Origin: Alistipes sp.
GTDB taxonomy: Bacteria > Bacteroidota > Bacteroidia > Bacteroidales > Rikenellaceae
Length of the DNA stretch: 64,000 nucleotides
Assembly (NCBI GenBank): GCA_020026415.1
Contig: JAHHQL010000003.1
Span: 1 to 64,000, forward strand
Reading direction: 5' to 3'
Below the pieces are notes generated by a model. It was not told the DNA's origin. It was given only the letters and a program-made list of their open reading frames with translations, and did no database searches. Below, piece after piece: positions 32,964 to 42,732 of this stretch. Each line of letters opens with the position of its first letter. Within the stretch, counting starts at the first letter, position 1. Both the position numbers and the translations under genes were made by a program.

Positions 32964-33112
32964 TTTTTTATAGCATTTTAAAGTTAAAAGACATCAAAAA
33001 TTCAGACCGTTGAAGCCGGTCCGATTAAAACATTCAAAATTACAGGTTTTCCATCGAGCAGGAGTAAGTATTTATACCTATTTATCCGCCATAAACCGCA
33101 TTCCAAACGGTT

Positions 33113-34126
33113 TTACATCATGCGATCGAAGGTTTTGCGTCCGAACATAAACCTCAAAACGACCGATCCCCGATAAATATGCTCACGCGCATCACTCCGG
33201 CGTCCGGCTCGTATCTTATGCCGTTTTCGGGAGAGCATCGGATGCCACTTTATAAAATCTCGATAGGCACGAAACACGGCGCAGAAATTCGCCCCGTGGC
33301 CTGCCGACAGATACGACAGGGCGGCCAACAGATCCAACGCGGGACGCACCACGGCCACCACACAACGCTGCACGGGCGATGCACACTTGTAGAGCATTGC
33401 CAGATTGTTGCGGTGATTGTAGAAGATTTTTCCCGGCGAATCGACCGTGAGCGTACCTCCGCCCAAATGCTTCACGACACTTTGCGGCACGATGCGCACG
33501 TGCCATCCCGCCAACTGCATCCGCCAGCAAAGGTCGATCTCCTCCATGTGGGCAAAGAAATCGGCATCGAAACCACCCAATGCGCGAAACACCTCGCTTC
33601 GGCAGCAAAATGCCGCTCCCGTCACCCAAAACACATCCCGTGCATCGTCATACTGACCGCAATCCTGCTCCGTACGGCGCAGGATTCGGCCTCGGCAGAA
33701 GGGATAACCCAAGTAATCAATGTATCCGCCCGACGCCCCCGCATATTCAAATTTTCCGGGTTCGCACAATGCGTGCAGTTTCGGCGCGACGGCCGCCACA
33801 TCGGGATGCTCGTCAAGTTCTCTGATCAAAGGTTCGAGCCATCCGCGCGGGGTCTCCACATCGGAATTGAGCAGCACGAAATACTCCGCGTCGATCTGCT
33901 CCAAAGCCAAATTGTAGCCCCCTGCAAATCCGTAGTTTTTGTCCAGCAGAACAAGTTCCGCTTGCGGAAAATCACGGCGCAACATCTCGACCGATCCGTC
34001 CGTCGATCCGTTGTCGGCCACCACCACACCCGCATCTTCGGGCAGAGCGTCCAGCACACTCGGAAGACAGGCACGAAGGTGTTTTTCGCCGTTCCAGTTG
34101 AGTATGACGATCTTAGTGCGTATCAT
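33113..34126 (-). CDS. Glycosyltransferase family 2
   Basis: A 337-residue GT-A glycosyltransferase of the rhamnosyltransferase-like GT2 type. It begins with KIVILNWNGEKHLRACLPSVL, has VVVADNGSTDGSVEML, the DxD-like LLNSDVETP and GFDADFFAHMEEIDLCWR with the catalytic Glu/Asp region. The C-terminal part (about 245-320) is hydrophobic and may associate with the membrane. It starts 14 bases inside the LpxL-like gene, so both are coupled; a surface glycolipid is the likely product. Confidence 0.88.
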   Translation of the reverse strand: MIRTKIVILNWNGEKHLRACLPSVLDALPEDAGVVVADNGSTDGSVEMLRRDFPQAELVLLDKNYGFAGGYNLALEQIDAEYFVLLNSDVETPRGWLEPLIRELDEHPDVAAVAPKLHALCEPGKFEYAGASGGYIDYLGYPFCRGRILRRTEQDCGQYDDARDVFWVTGAAFCCRSEVFRALGGFDADFFAHMEEIDLCWRMQLAGWHVRIVPQSVVKHLGGGTLTVDSPGKIFYNHRNNLAMLYKCASPVQRCVVAVVRPALDLLAALSYLSAGHGANFCAVFRAYRDFIKWHPMLSRKRHKIRAGRRSDAREHIYRGSVVLRFMFGRKTFDRMM

Positions 34127-35042
34127 GGGGACGTTTATGTTTCCAACGGCGGTGCGACCACAGCCACAAATCGGGATTCTCTCTGATTTCGCGTTCCAGA
34201 CGACGCACATAGCGACCCGTAATCTCATTGGGAGCGACCTCTTCCACTCCGTCATAGAGCATCTCCACCGCCACATCGTAGCAACCCCGTTCGACACGGG
34301 TCATCGAAATGAAATAAACGGGCAGATGACATTTCAAAGCCAACTTTTCGGCTCCGTCGAAAAATACCGTGTCCTGATTCAGGAACCGGAACCAGTGGCT
34401 GTCGGGACGAAGCGGCGGATTCTGATCGGCAATCAGTCCGATGGCATATTTCTTTCCATCGCTCTCCTTCGTTCGGTTGTGCAGGTAGTGACGGATGCAC
34501 TCCTTCATGGGTACGGTCTCGGTATTCGGACAATGACGCAGGCGTTTGTAAAATTCGTCGATCACACGGCTGTGCAGGGGATGATACACCGACATCACCG
34601 TGCGCGAGGTATCGTAATACCCCCAAAACGCGCAGTACTCCCAGCATCCCAAATGCGCCGTCATGGCGATCCAGTCACGACCGCGGTTCTTCTCGATGAA
34701 ATCGTGCATACGATCCTCGCTCATGCGGAACAGGTTCTTGGCCTTGCGTTCGTGCAGATGTGCGGCATTGAACGTATCGACAAACATCTCGGCCAGCGTC
34801 AGATAAAATCCGCGACAGATCTTCTGACGCTCCTCATGCGTTTTGTCGGGGAACGATTTCTCAAGATTGGTCATCACCACCCCGCGGCGGTAATGCAGCA
34901 CATGATAAAGCAGAAAGAAAATGACATTCTCCACCACATGGTACTTGAACCAGTGGGGCAGGACGGAAAACGTCCACGCAAAAGCCCACAAAAGTTCCAA
35001 CACCACCCGTTGGTGCAAATTAAGGTGTTGCTTGTTGTTCAT
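34113..35042 (-). CDS. LpxL/HtrB-type lysophospholipid acyltransferase
   Basis: A 309-residue inner-membrane acyltransferase of the lipid A late acyltransferase family. An N-terminal hydrophobic segment (about 14-50) precedes the catalytic motif HLGCWE (His about 130 and Glu five residues on), then the motifs AIGLIADQNP and LPVYFISMTR, and a Trp-rich C-terminus NPDLWLWSHRRWKHKRP. With lpxK at 28324 it serves lipid A synthesis, probably adding a secondary acyl chain. It follows DUF389 by 16 bases. Confidence 0.88.
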   Translation of the reverse strand: MNNKQHLNLHQRVVLELLWAFAWTFSVLPHWFKYHVVENVIFFLLYHVLHYRRGVVMTNLEKSFPDKTHEERQKICRGFYLTLAEMFVDTFNAAHLHERKAKNLFRMSEDRMHDFIEKNRGRDWIAMTAHLGCWEYCAFWGYYDTSRTVMSVYHPLHSRVIDEFYKRLRHCPNTETVPMKECIRHYLHNRTKESDGKKYAIGLIADQNPPLRPDSHWFRFLNQDTVFFDGAEKLALKCHLPVYFISMTRVERGCYDVAVEMLYDGVEEVAPNEITGRYVRRLEREIRENPDLWLWSHRRWKHKRPHDTH

Positions 35043-35058
35043 CAGTAAAAAATATTAA

Positions 35059-36531
35059 CTACTTCGCCTCCTTTTTCTCGGATTCGGACTTCGGGGTGTT
35101 TTGTACGGGGGCGGCTTGTCGCTCGACAAACAACTTGACGTTTTTGACCTTGGTACGAACCCTCAGCCAGTTCATCATCACCTCGCGGTCGATCGGCGTC
35201 TGGCTCGTTTCGGGGACGACAACACATACGACGGTCGTATCCAGCGGATTACCCTTCATATCGAAGGTCAGTCCCTTCATCAGCGAAATACGGCGTACAC
35301 CGGGAATCACCATACCCACCTCACGCGAAAAATCCTCCACCTCGACATTGGTCATGCGGTAGCGTTTGAGTTGGGTGGTCATCTCCGAAATGCGGCGGTT
35401 CTTCTCTGCCAGAAGATCCGTGTAACTCTCCTGCAACGACAACACGTCGATCTTTTCGCTACGATTATCCTGACTGACCGCCAATTCGCAATTCTCCAAT
35501 CCGAAATACGACATCTGTGCCTTCACGCTCTCGATCTGTGCCTCCTCCAGCGGTTCGCCGACCAGTACCAGTTCGATTTTCGACGGCAGATCGCCGTGTC
35601 CGTAAATCTTCTTATAATCGATCACGCGCGTACCGCGGAACGATTCGTTGTTGAATACCTTGGCTACATATTTATCGGCCATCGCCTCGAAAATCGAGAT
35701 GCGCACCATACGGAATCCCACAAACACACTCGGAATGAAAGTCACCAAAGTGATGATCATCATCAGGCGTTTCACGTTGCGTTCGCGCACCTTGTCGATA
35801 AAGACTTTCTTCTCGTATTTCAGGAAACGCACTCCGAGATAGGTGGCCAGTGCAATGAATACCGAGTTGATGAAGAACAGATAGAATGCGCCGAGGAAAT
35901 GGTTCAGGTTGCCCGAAGCCAGACCCGAGCCTGCCGTACACAGGGGCGGGATCAGGGCGGTGGCAATGGCCACACCCGGAATGACGGTCGAGGTACGATC
36001 CGTACGGGTTTGCGCCACGATACCCGCCAAACCGCCCACAAAGGCAATCAGCACATCGTAGGTCGTCGGCGTGGTACGCGCCAAAAGTTCGCTTCCGTTG
36101 GCCGAAAGCGGGGTCAGCGCAAAATAGAGGGTCGAGGTGACGATCGCCACCACAAACATCAGCGTCAGATTGCGCAGCGATTTTTTCAGCAGTTCAAAAT
36201 CATTGACGCCCAGCGAGAAACCGACACCCATGATCGGTCCCATGATCGGAGAGATCAACATGGCACCGATGATGACGGCTGCCGAGTTTACATTCAGACC
36301 GAGCGATGCGGTCAGCGTGGCAAAAATCAACACCCAAAGGTTCACGCCGCGAAATTCGACCCCTTTGGTAATTACCGACACCACCTCCTCGCGCGATGCC
36401 TTATCTTCATCCAAACTGAAACGCCCCTTGAGGAATCGGCGCAAACCGTCCGTCCCTGTTTCCAAAAATCCCTGTCCGGAGGGTTGGGATTCCTTATCGG
36501 GGATATTGTCCATCCGGTTGTTTTGTTTCAT
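35059..36531 (-). CDS. DUF389 membrane protein
   Basis: A 490-residue polytopic protein of the DUF389 (TIGR00341) family, function unknown. After a soluble start, six or so membrane helices span about 62-270, with the conserved ANSAAVIIGAMLISPIMGPI-like segment (here NVNSAAVIIGAMLISPIMGP) and TVIPGVAIATALIPPLCTAG. A soluble C-terminal half (about 280-490) contains a coiled-coil-like helix (DLLAEKNRRISEMTTQLK) and ends in a Lys/Glu-rich tail. It lies in the five-gene leftward operon between rsmI and the acyltransferase. Confidence 0.85.
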   Translation of the reverse strand: MKQNNRMDNIPDKESQPSGQGFLETGTDGLRRFLKGRFSLDEDKASREEVVSVITKGVEFRGVNLWVLIFATLTASLGLNVNSAAVIIGAMLISPIMGPIMGVGFSLGVNDFELLKKSLRNLTLMFVVAIVTSTLYFALTPLSANGSELLARTTPTTYDVLIAFVGGLAGIVAQTRTDRTSTVIPGVAIATALIPPLCTAGSGLASGNLNHFLGAFYLFFINSVFIALATYLGVRFLKYEKKVFIDKVRERNVKRLMMIITLVTFIPSVFVGFRMVRISIFEAMADKYVAKVFNNESFRGTRVIDYKKIYGHGDLPSKIELVLVGEPLEEAQIESVKAQMSYFGLENCELAVSQDNRSEKIDVLSLQESYTDLLAEKNRRISEMTTQLKRYRMTNVEVEDFSREVGMVIPGVRRISLMKGLTFDMKGNPLDTTVVCVVVPETSQTPIDREVMMNWLRVRTKVKNVKLFVERQAAPVQNTPKSESEKKEAK

Positions 36532-36551
36532 AATATATCAGTATAAATTTA

Positions 36552-37277
36552 TCACTCTTCGTTATCCGCTCCTTCAGGTTCGTTGTTTACGCGGACAGCC
36601 TTGAGTTTGCCGCCCACGATCAACACAAACTCGCCTTTGGGCGGGGTCTGACGAAAGTGTTCGAGTACTTCGTCAATCGTACCGCGCACGGTCTCTTCAT
36701 GGATTTTTGTGATTTCGCGCGACACCGACACGGGGCGGTCTCCACCAAACACCTCGCGGAACTGTTCCAGACATTTCACCACGCGGTAGGGCGATTCGTA
36801 AAAAATCATCGTACGCGTCTCGTCGGCCAGAGCCTGCAAATGTTTCGAACGTCCTTTCTTCTGCGGAAGGAATCCCTCGAAACAGAACCGGTCGCACGGG
36901 AATCCGCTCTGCACCAGAGCGGGAATCAGAGCCGTGGCACCGGGCAGCGTGATCACTTCGATACCCTGCTCCACACAGGTGCGTACCAACAGAAATCCCG
37001 GATCGGAAATGCCGGGCGTACCCGCATCCGAAATCATCGCGGCGGAACGTCCCGCCGTGATCCATTCGGCCACCTGACGCACGGTTCCGTGTTCGTTGAA
37101 TTTATGGTGCGGATAGAGTTTTTTCTCGATACCCAGATGTTTCAACAGTACGGACGAGGTGCGCGTATCTTCGCACAAAATGAAATCCACCTCGTTGAGT
37201 ACCTTGATTGCACGCAGGGTTATATCATCCAAATTGCCGATCGGTGTCGGCACAATGTAGAGTTTTGCCATGGGCAT
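36552..37277 (-). CDS. rsmI: 16S rRNA (cytidine1402-2'-O)-methyltransferase RsmI
   Basis: A 241-residue tetrapyrrole-methylase-fold enzyme that methylates C1402 of 16S rRNA. It starts with MAKLYIVPTPIGNLDDITLR, has FILCEDTRTSSVLLKH, SDAGTPGISDPG and LPGATALIPALVQSG, all family motifs, and RPVSVSREITKIHEE. The ATG at 37277 overlaps the stop of the previous gene as TAATG, which supports this start (a second ATG lies two codons later). Confidence 0.94.
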   Translation of the reverse strand: MPMAKLYIVPTPIGNLDDITLRAIKVLNEVDFILCEDTRTSSVLLKHLGIEKKLYPHHKFNEHGTVRQVAEWITAGRSAAMISDAGTPGISDPGFLLVRTCVEQGIEVITLPGATALIPALVQSGFPCDRFCFEGFLPQKKGRSKHLQALADETRTMIFYESPYRVVKCLEQFREVFGGDRPVSVSREITKIHEETVRGTIDEVLEHFRQTPPKGEFVLIVGGKLKAVRVNNEPEGADNEE

Positions 37278-39001
37278 TATTTGTCAAATTTGCGTTCGAG
37301 GAGTTCCATCAGCAGTTTTGCACCCTCGGAATTGGGATTCCATGTGTAATTTTCGGCGATGTAAATCAGACAGTCGTCCAATGCCTCGAAGTGATTTAAA
37401 ATATGTATTACTTGGTTGTATGCGCCCACATCGTTGTTGAACAGATCGCGGATCAACAGGAATTTGTCATTGACCCCGATGCCGTCCTCCAATCCGATGC
37501 CTTTCTCCTTGTGGCGAAGTTTGTCGCCCAGCCCCTGTTGCGGAACAAAACGGTCTCCGAGAGTCTCGGTATGGGGACGGATCACCTCGCCCAAGACGGG
37601 TTTCTCGCTCGCCTCGGCCAGTGATTCCCCGATCGAGTCGCGTTGCGGCACGACAATCTGCACTTCGTCTTCCTCCTCTTCCTCGGCATCCAGATCCAAA
37701 TCCACAAATTCAAATTCGTCCTTTTCCGGAGCGGATTCTTTTATGGCGGACGCCTCTGCGCGGGATGTGTCGTCACGCGACTCTTCTCCCTTTACGGAAA
37801 TCGTCTCAAGAACGAAATCAGCCTCCTGCTTGGAGGATTCTTCGTATCGCGGTTCGTCATCGTCATAAAGCGACATGATGACCCGTTGCTTGTGGCGGTG
37901 ACGTCGCGCATGCTCATCGTCCTCCTTCTGCCCGAACAGGTTCACCTGCAAGGGAACAAACTCCTCGCCTTCCTCTCCTTTTTCGGGCTCGGCTGCGGGA
38001 ACTTCCTCGATTTCGGGTTCGGGCTCGGATTCCACAACGGGTGCTTCCTCTTTTTCGGGTTCTATTTCGGGTTCGGAAGTCTCCTCGGCGGGGATCTCCT
38101 CTTCTTCAGTCTCTTTTTCGGCAACGGGGATATGCCCGGCGGGAGTTTCTTCTGCGACAGGCTCTTCCGTTGCAGCGGGTTTCTCCTCCTCGGCGGGTTC
38201 TTCTGCGGTTTCAGCAACGACCTGCTCCTCCTTGTCGGAAGAATCGCCCATGCCTACCTCACGGAACGAAATTTCTTCCTCCTCCGAGGCCTCCTCATGG
38301 ATTTCGGGTTCGGCGGAAGATTCGCCTTCCTGAGCAGGTTCTTCCTGAGCAGGCTCTTCCGCAGGTTCGTCCACAGAGGCCACCTCAAACGAAATCTCCT
38401 CTTCGGATTCCTCCTCCGTGGCAGATTCTTCGGCGACCTCTTCCGCCGGCTCATCCCCGGCAACATCCTCTGATGTCTCCTCATCGGCGACCTCAACAGG
38501 CTCTTCCTCCTTGTCCTTGTCCTCGTCGGCAACCGCTGCGGGTTCTTTCTCCACAGCCGCGACGGCTTCTTCCGAAGGCTCCTTCGCCGAAAGTTCCACG
38601 GCGGGTTCTTCTTCGGATTTTTCCTCCGTCCGGCCGGTCTCCTCTTCCAGATCGAGCGTCATCAGATCGTCGAGGTTAATCCCGTTTGCAATCGGATCCG
38701 ATGCCCCCGCACCGAGTTCCGGTGCCACGATCGACGCTGCCGACACCACGGGACGCACCCTTTCCGAGTTTTTCTCCTCCGCCTCGCATTCCGCAGCCCC
38801 GGCTTCATCCGTTGCAACCGGACGGAAGTCGGTTTCCGCCGTCTGTTCGCCGTCAAAGCGCACCAACTCATAGATCGCCTTGAGGTGGTCAAGTGCCAAA
38901 TCTCGTTCCATGGATGCGATCTCGTCCTTGCGGAGTTGTTGCCACCCTTCGACAATCGCCTTGAATCGGGACATTTCCCGCTCTATTTTTTTGAAATCCA
39001 T
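37277..39001 (-). CDS. Acidic low-complexity protein with conserved ends, function unknown
   Basis: A 574-residue protein. The N-terminus (1-55) is a Lys/Arg/Glu helix with DFKKIEREMSRFKAIVEGW. A long middle part (about 60-420) is almost only Glu, Ala, Pro, Ser, Val and Thr, with endless variants of EEPAEE and EEISFEVA, strongly negatively charged and disordered. The last 110 residues form a folded-looking domain: LGDKLRHKEKGIGLEDGI, NDKFLLIRDLFNNDVGAYNQ and ENYTWNPNSEGAKLLMELL. That C-terminal domain is familiar from Bacteroidetes proteins of unknown function. It is translationally coupled to rsmI. ATG at 39001; a GTG six bases upstream is less likely. Confidence 0.85.
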   Translation of the reverse strand: MDFKKIEREMSRFKAIVEGWQQLRKDEIASMERDLALDHLKAIYELVRFDGEQTAETDFRPVATDEAGAAECEAEEKNSERVRPVVSAASIVAPELGAGASDPIANGINLDDLMTLDLEEETGRTEEKSEEEPAVELSAKEPSEEAVAAVEKEPAAVADEDKDKEEEPVEVADEETSEDVAGDEPAEEVAEESATEEESEEEISFEVASVDEPAEEPAQEEPAQEGESSAEPEIHEEASEEEEISFREVGMGDSSDKEEQVVAETAEEPAEEEKPAATEEPVAEETPAGHIPVAEKETEEEEIPAEETSEPEIEPEKEEAPVVESEPEPEIEEVPAAEPEKGEEGEEFVPLQVNLFGQKEDDEHARRHRHKQRVIMSLYDDDEPRYEESSKQEADFVLETISVKGEESRDDTSRAEASAIKESAPEKDEFEFVDLDLDAEEEEEDEVQIVVPQRDSIGESLAEASEKPVLGEVIRPHTETLGDRFVPQQGLGDKLRHKEKGIGLEDGIGVNDKFLLIRDLFNNDVGAYNQVIHILNHFEALDDCLIYIAENYTWNPNSEGAKLLMELLERKFDK

Positions 39002-39167
39002 AATCACTGAATTTTATCGACAAATATAGAAATTTTTTATGATTCCGAAGCCTTTTCTCCGTTTGATTTTTTCCGTCCTCTGCATCTCCGCATTGCAAAA
39101 ACCGGTCAAAACGGAAGAAATAAATACGGGATTCCTTCCGACAAGACAGATTCTCAAAGAAAATGCG

Positions 39168-39175
39168 TATCTTTG
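39168..39175 (+). promoter_or_regulatory. ychF promoter -7 box
   Basis: TATCTTTG, 72 bases before the ATG; no clear -33. The preceding 160 bases show no gene I can support. Confidence 0.6.
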
Positions 39176-39247
39176 CTTCAAATTTGCCCCGTTGAGAAAA
39201 CAGGGCAACGCGACAAGCAGCAAAATTAATTCAATTCAGATAAAGAA

Positions 39248-40348
39248 ATGGCATTACAATGCGGTATCGTGGGACTTCCCAACGTAGGTAAGTCCACACT
39301 TTTCAACTGTCTGTCCAACGCCAAGGCACAGGCAGCCAATTTTCCTTTTTGTACAATCGAACCCAATGTGGGTGTGATCACCGTACCCGACGAGCGTCTG
39401 GTTCGTCTGGCGGAAATCGACCACCCGAAACGTGTCATCCCCACCACCATCGAGATCGTCGATATTGCAGGTTTGGTGAAGGGCGCATCGAAAGGCGAGG
39501 GACTGGGTAACAAATTTCTGGCCAACATCCGCACCACCAATGCCATCATCCACGTTCTGCGTTGTTTCGACAACGACAACATCACCCACGTTGACGGATC
39601 GATCGACCCCGTCCGCGACAAGGAGATCATCGACACGGAACTTCAGATCAAAGATCTGGAGACCGTCGAAAACCGTCTGAGCAAGACCCAGAAACAGGCC
39701 ACTTCGGGCGGTGACAAGAACGCCAAACGTGCCGTGGAGATCATGTTGCAGTACAAGGCAGCCTTGGAACGCGGCGAGAGTGTCCGCACCGTCGAACTCG
39801 AAAAGGAGGATCGCAAACTCGTGGCCGACCTCGATCTTCTGACCGACAAACCCGTCTTGTACGTCTGCAACGTCGATGAGAAGAGTGCCGTCACGGGTAA
39901 CGCCTACACCGAGGCCGTCAAGAAGGCCATCGCCAACGAGAAGGCCGAAATGCTGATCGTGGCAGCCGCCACCGAGGCCGACATCGCCGAGTTGGAGTCG
40001 TTCGAGGAGCGTCAGATGTTTCTGGAGGATCTCGGACTGAAGGAGTCGGGCGTGGCACGTCTGATCAAGGCCGCCTACAAGTTGCTGAACCTCGAAACAT
40101 TCTTCACCACGGGTGCCGACGAAACCCGCGCATGGACCTACGTCCGCGGCATGAAAGCCCCCAAGACTGCCGGTATCATCCACACCGACTTCGAGAAGGG
40201 ATTCATCCGTGCCGAGGTGATCAAATATGACGACTACACAACCCTCGGTTCCGAAAAGGCCTGCCGCGATGCGGGTAAGATCGGTATCGAAGGCAAGGAC
40301 TATGTCGTGCAGGACGGTGACATCATGCACTTCCTGTTCAACGTATAA
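39248..40348 (+). CDS. ychF: Redox-regulated ATPase YchF
   Basis: A 366-residue OBG-family P-loop protein that binds the ribosome and prefers ATP. G1 is GLPNVGKSTLFN, G3 is DIAGLVKGASKGEGLGNKFL, and the altered G4 NVDE explains the ATP preference. A coiled-coil insertion (about 125-185) and the C-terminal TGS domain (WTYVRGMKAPKTAGIIHTDF and DYVVQDGDIMHFLFNV) complete it. The following SIMPL gene lies 28 bases on, suggesting an operon to gltX. Confidence 0.95.
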   Translation: MALQCGIVGLPNVGKSTLFNCLSNAKAQAANFPFCTIEPNVGVITVPDERLVRLAEIDHPKRVIPTTIEIVDIAGLVKGASKGEGLGNKFLANIRTTNAIIHVLRCFDNDNITHVDGSIDPVRDKEIIDTELQIKDLETVENRLSKTQKQATSGGDKNAKRAVEIMLQYKAALERGESVRTVELEKEDRKLVADLDLLTDKPVLYVCNVDEKSAVTGNAYTEAVKKAIANEKAEMLIVAAATEADIAELESFEERQMFLEDLGLKESGVARLIKAAYKLLNLETFFTTGADETRAWTYVRGMKAPKTAGIIHTDFEKGFIRAEVIKYDDYTTLGSEKACRDAGKIGIEGKDYVVQDGDIMHFLFNV

Positions 40349-40375
40349 AGAGAATAACTTAAAAAACCTCAAGCC

Positions 40376-41107
40376 ATGAAAAAAGATTTGAAGTATTGGA
40401 TTTTGGCTGTTGCAGCCATCGCGTGTTGCTTTGTTCTGGGCAAAGCCTACACCTACAAATACAGAACACAACAAACAATCATTGTCACGGGATTGGGGGA
40501 AACGACATTCGACTCGGATCTGATCGTGTGGAACGCCACGCTTCAGGTCGAAACCCACGAAGTGACCGAAGGCTATGCCCGGTTAAAACACGACAAGGCA
40601 AAGGTCGAGAAGTTCCTTTCGGATCGGGGCGTAGATCCTCAGACGGTCGTCTTTTCGTTCGTGTCGGTCAATAAGGAATACACCGACAACTACGCGCCCA
40701 ACGGCAATTGGGCTGGACGCCGTTTTTCGGGTTACTCCCTGAGCCAGACGCTCTCCATCGAATCGCAGCATGTCGATCAGATCGAGGCCGTCTCGCGCGG
40801 CATTTCGGAACTGATCTCGCAGGGCATTTCGATCGAGGCATCGGCACCCGCCTACTACTACACGCGGTTGGACGACGTAAAACTCGGTCTGATTGAAACG
40901 GCATCGGCCAACGCACGCCAACGCGCCGAAAAGATCGCCGAAAATGCGGGAACGAAGTTGGGCGATGTGAAGTCGGCACGCATGGGCGTGTTCCAGATCA
41001 CGGGTACGAATACCAACGAAGAATTTACGGCAGGCGGATCGTTCAACACATCGAGCCGCACGAAGAAGGCGCGGATCACGGCTCGCATCGAATACCACGT
41101 CAAATAA
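40376..41107 (+). CDS. SIMPL domain protein (DUF541)
   Basis: A 243-residue protein with an N-terminal membrane helix (about 7-24) and a SIMPL (DUF541) domain in the periplasm. The domain starts at QQTIIVTGLGETTFDSDLI, and the C-terminal half has ARQRAEKIAENAGTKLGDVK, typical of the family, then a Thr/Ser/Lys-rich end. SIMPL proteins have no settled function (signalling, oxidative-stress or porin-like roles have been suggested). It sits between ychF and gltX, 28 and 27 bases from them. Confidence 0.85.
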   Translation: MKKDLKYWILAVAAIACCFVLGKAYTYKYRTQQTIIVTGLGETTFDSDLIVWNATLQVETHEVTEGYARLKHDKAKVEKFLSDRGVDPQTVVFSFVSVNKEYTDNYAPNGNWAGRRFSGYSLSQTLSIESQHVDQIEAVSRGISELISQGISIEASAPAYYYTRLDDVKLGLIETASANARQRAEKIAENAGTKLGDVKSARMGVFQITGTNTNEEFTAGGSFNTSSRTKKARITARIEYHVK

Positions 41108-41134
41108 CGACAATAACAAAAACACAAAAATACC

Positions 41135-42667
41135 ATGGAAAGAGCAGTCAGAGTACGTTTCGCACCGAGTCCCACGGGACCGTTGCACATCGGAGGCGTT
41201 CGTACGGCACTTTATAACTACTTGTTTGCCCGCCAGCACGGCGGCAAGATGATTCTCCGCATCGAGGACACCGACTCGCAGCGTTTTGTCGAGGGTGCCG
41301 AACAGTACATCACGGATTCGCTGCGTTGGTGCGGCATCGAGATCGACGAGGGTGTCGGTGTGGGTGGTCCGCATGCCCCCTACCGCCAGTCGGAGCGTCG
41401 TGACATCTACTTGAAGTACGCCCTGCAACTCGTCGAGTCGGGATGGGCATACTACGCATTCGACACCGCCGAGGAACTGAACGCCCTGCGTACAGAAGGC
41501 GAAAAGGAGGGGCACATCTTCGCTTACGATCACACCGTGCGCGAGAAGTTGGCCACCTCGTTGCGTCTCTCGCCCGAAGAGGTTCGCGAGCGCATCGACC
41601 GCGGTGATCAGTGGGTCATCCGCTTCAAGATGCCCGTGGGTCGCATCGTCAAGATGGACGACCTGATCCGCGGTCACGTGGAGGTCGATTCCTCGACACT
41701 CGACGACAAGGTACTCTACAAGTCGGCCGACGCACTGCCCACCTACCATTTGGCCAACATCGTCGATGACCATCTGATGGAGATCTCGCACGTGATCCGT
41801 GGCGAGGAGTGGTTGCCTTCGTTGCCACTGCACTACCTGCTCTACGAGGCATTCGGATGGCAGGACACCCAGCCCCGATTCGCACACCTTCCCCTGTTGC
41901 TGAAGCCTACGGGCGGCGGCAAACTCTCGAAACGTGACGGCGACAAGATGGGTTTCCCCGTATTCCCGCTCTTCTGGCAGTCGCCCGCGGGTGACACCGC
42001 CCACGGCTACTGCGAGGACGGTTACTTCCCCGAAGCCTTCATCAACATGTTGGCTCTCTTAGGCTGGAACCCCGGCACCGAACAGGAGATTTTCTCGATG
42101 CAGGAACTGATTGATTCGTTCTCGCTGGAACGCGTGTCGAAGGCCGGAGCCCGTTTCCAGCCCGACAAGGCCAAATGGTTCAATGCCCAATACATGCACC
42201 ACAAGACCGACGCCGAACTGGCAGAGATCTATCAGCCGATCCTCAAGGCACACGGCATCGAGGTATCGGACGAGTTGGCCGGCAAGGCCGCAGGCATCAT
42301 GAAGGAACGTGCGCAGCTGATCACCGATCTGTGGGATCTTACGTCGTTCTTCTTCATCGCCCCGACCGAATACGAGGCCAAGCAGCAGAAGAAATATTGG
42401 AAGGGAGACAACCCCCGCATCCTCCGCGAGGTACGCGAAGTACTGGCTTCGATCGACGATTTCTCGCTGGAAAATACCGAGCGTATCGTGCACGCATGGA
42501 TCGAAGAGAAGGGCTACGGTATGGGACAGGTCATGAATACGTTGCGTCTGGCTCTGGTCGGCGCGGGCAAGGGTCCCGGCATGTACGACATCACGGCATT
42601 CATCGGTAAGGAGGAGTGTCTGAGACGCATCGACTATCTGCTGGAACACGTCACGCCGGCCGAATAG
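41135..42667 (+). CDS. gltX: Glutamate-tRNA ligase
   Basis: A 510-residue class I synthetase charging tRNA-Glu. RFAPSPTGPLHIGGVRTALY contains the HIGH-type motif (HIGG), KLSKRDGDKM the KMSKS-type motif, and RGEEWLPSLPLHYLLYEAFGW the usual core. The C-terminal anticodon-binding domain ends in a conserved LRLALVGAGKGPGMYDI-like segment. A strong terminator follows 20 bases later. Confidence 0.96.
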   Translation: MERAVRVRFAPSPTGPLHIGGVRTALYNYLFARQHGGKMILRIEDTDSQRFVEGAEQYITDSLRWCGIEIDEGVGVGGPHAPYRQSERRDIYLKYALQLVESGWAYYAFDTAEELNALRTEGEKEGHIFAYDHTVREKLATSLRLSPEEVRERIDRGDQWVIRFKMPVGRIVKMDDLIRGHVEVDSSTLDDKVLYKSADALPTYHLANIVDDHLMEISHVIRGEEWLPSLPLHYLLYEAFGWQDTQPRFAHLPLLLKPTGGGKLSKRDGDKMGFPVFPLFWQSPAGDTAHGYCEDGYFPEAFINMLALLGWNPGTEQEIFSMQELIDSFSLERVSKAGARFQPDKAKWFNAQYMHHKTDAELAEIYQPILKAHGIEVSDELAGKAAGIMKERAQLITDLWDLTSFFFIAPTEYEAKQQKKYWKGDNPRILREVREVLASIDDFSLENTERIVHAWIEEKGYGMGQVMNTLRLALVGAGKGPGMYDITAFIGKEECLRRIDYLLEHVTPAE

Positions 42668-42688
42668 CCCCGCAACACGAAGTTCAAT

Positions 42689-42720
42689 AAAAGGAGGAAG
42701 CGCATGTTTTCCTCCTTTTA
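42689..42720 (+). terminator. gltX terminator
   Basis: AAAAGGAGG (42689-42697) pairs with CCTCCTTTT (42711-42719), ending 12 bases before the next ATG. Confidence 0.8.
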
Positions 42721-42732
42721 ATATAAGAAACC

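Noticed and set aside
37643..38473. Phe/Leu/Gly-rich frame opposite the acidic protein
   Set aside because: A product of the Glu-rich repeats read in reverse (GAG/GAA becoming CTC/TTC); it mimics membrane segments but has no supporting start or promoter.
39039..39287. Small open frame before ychF
   Set aside because: It overlaps the ychF start and contains the ychF promoter; the signal-like N-terminus is probably chance.
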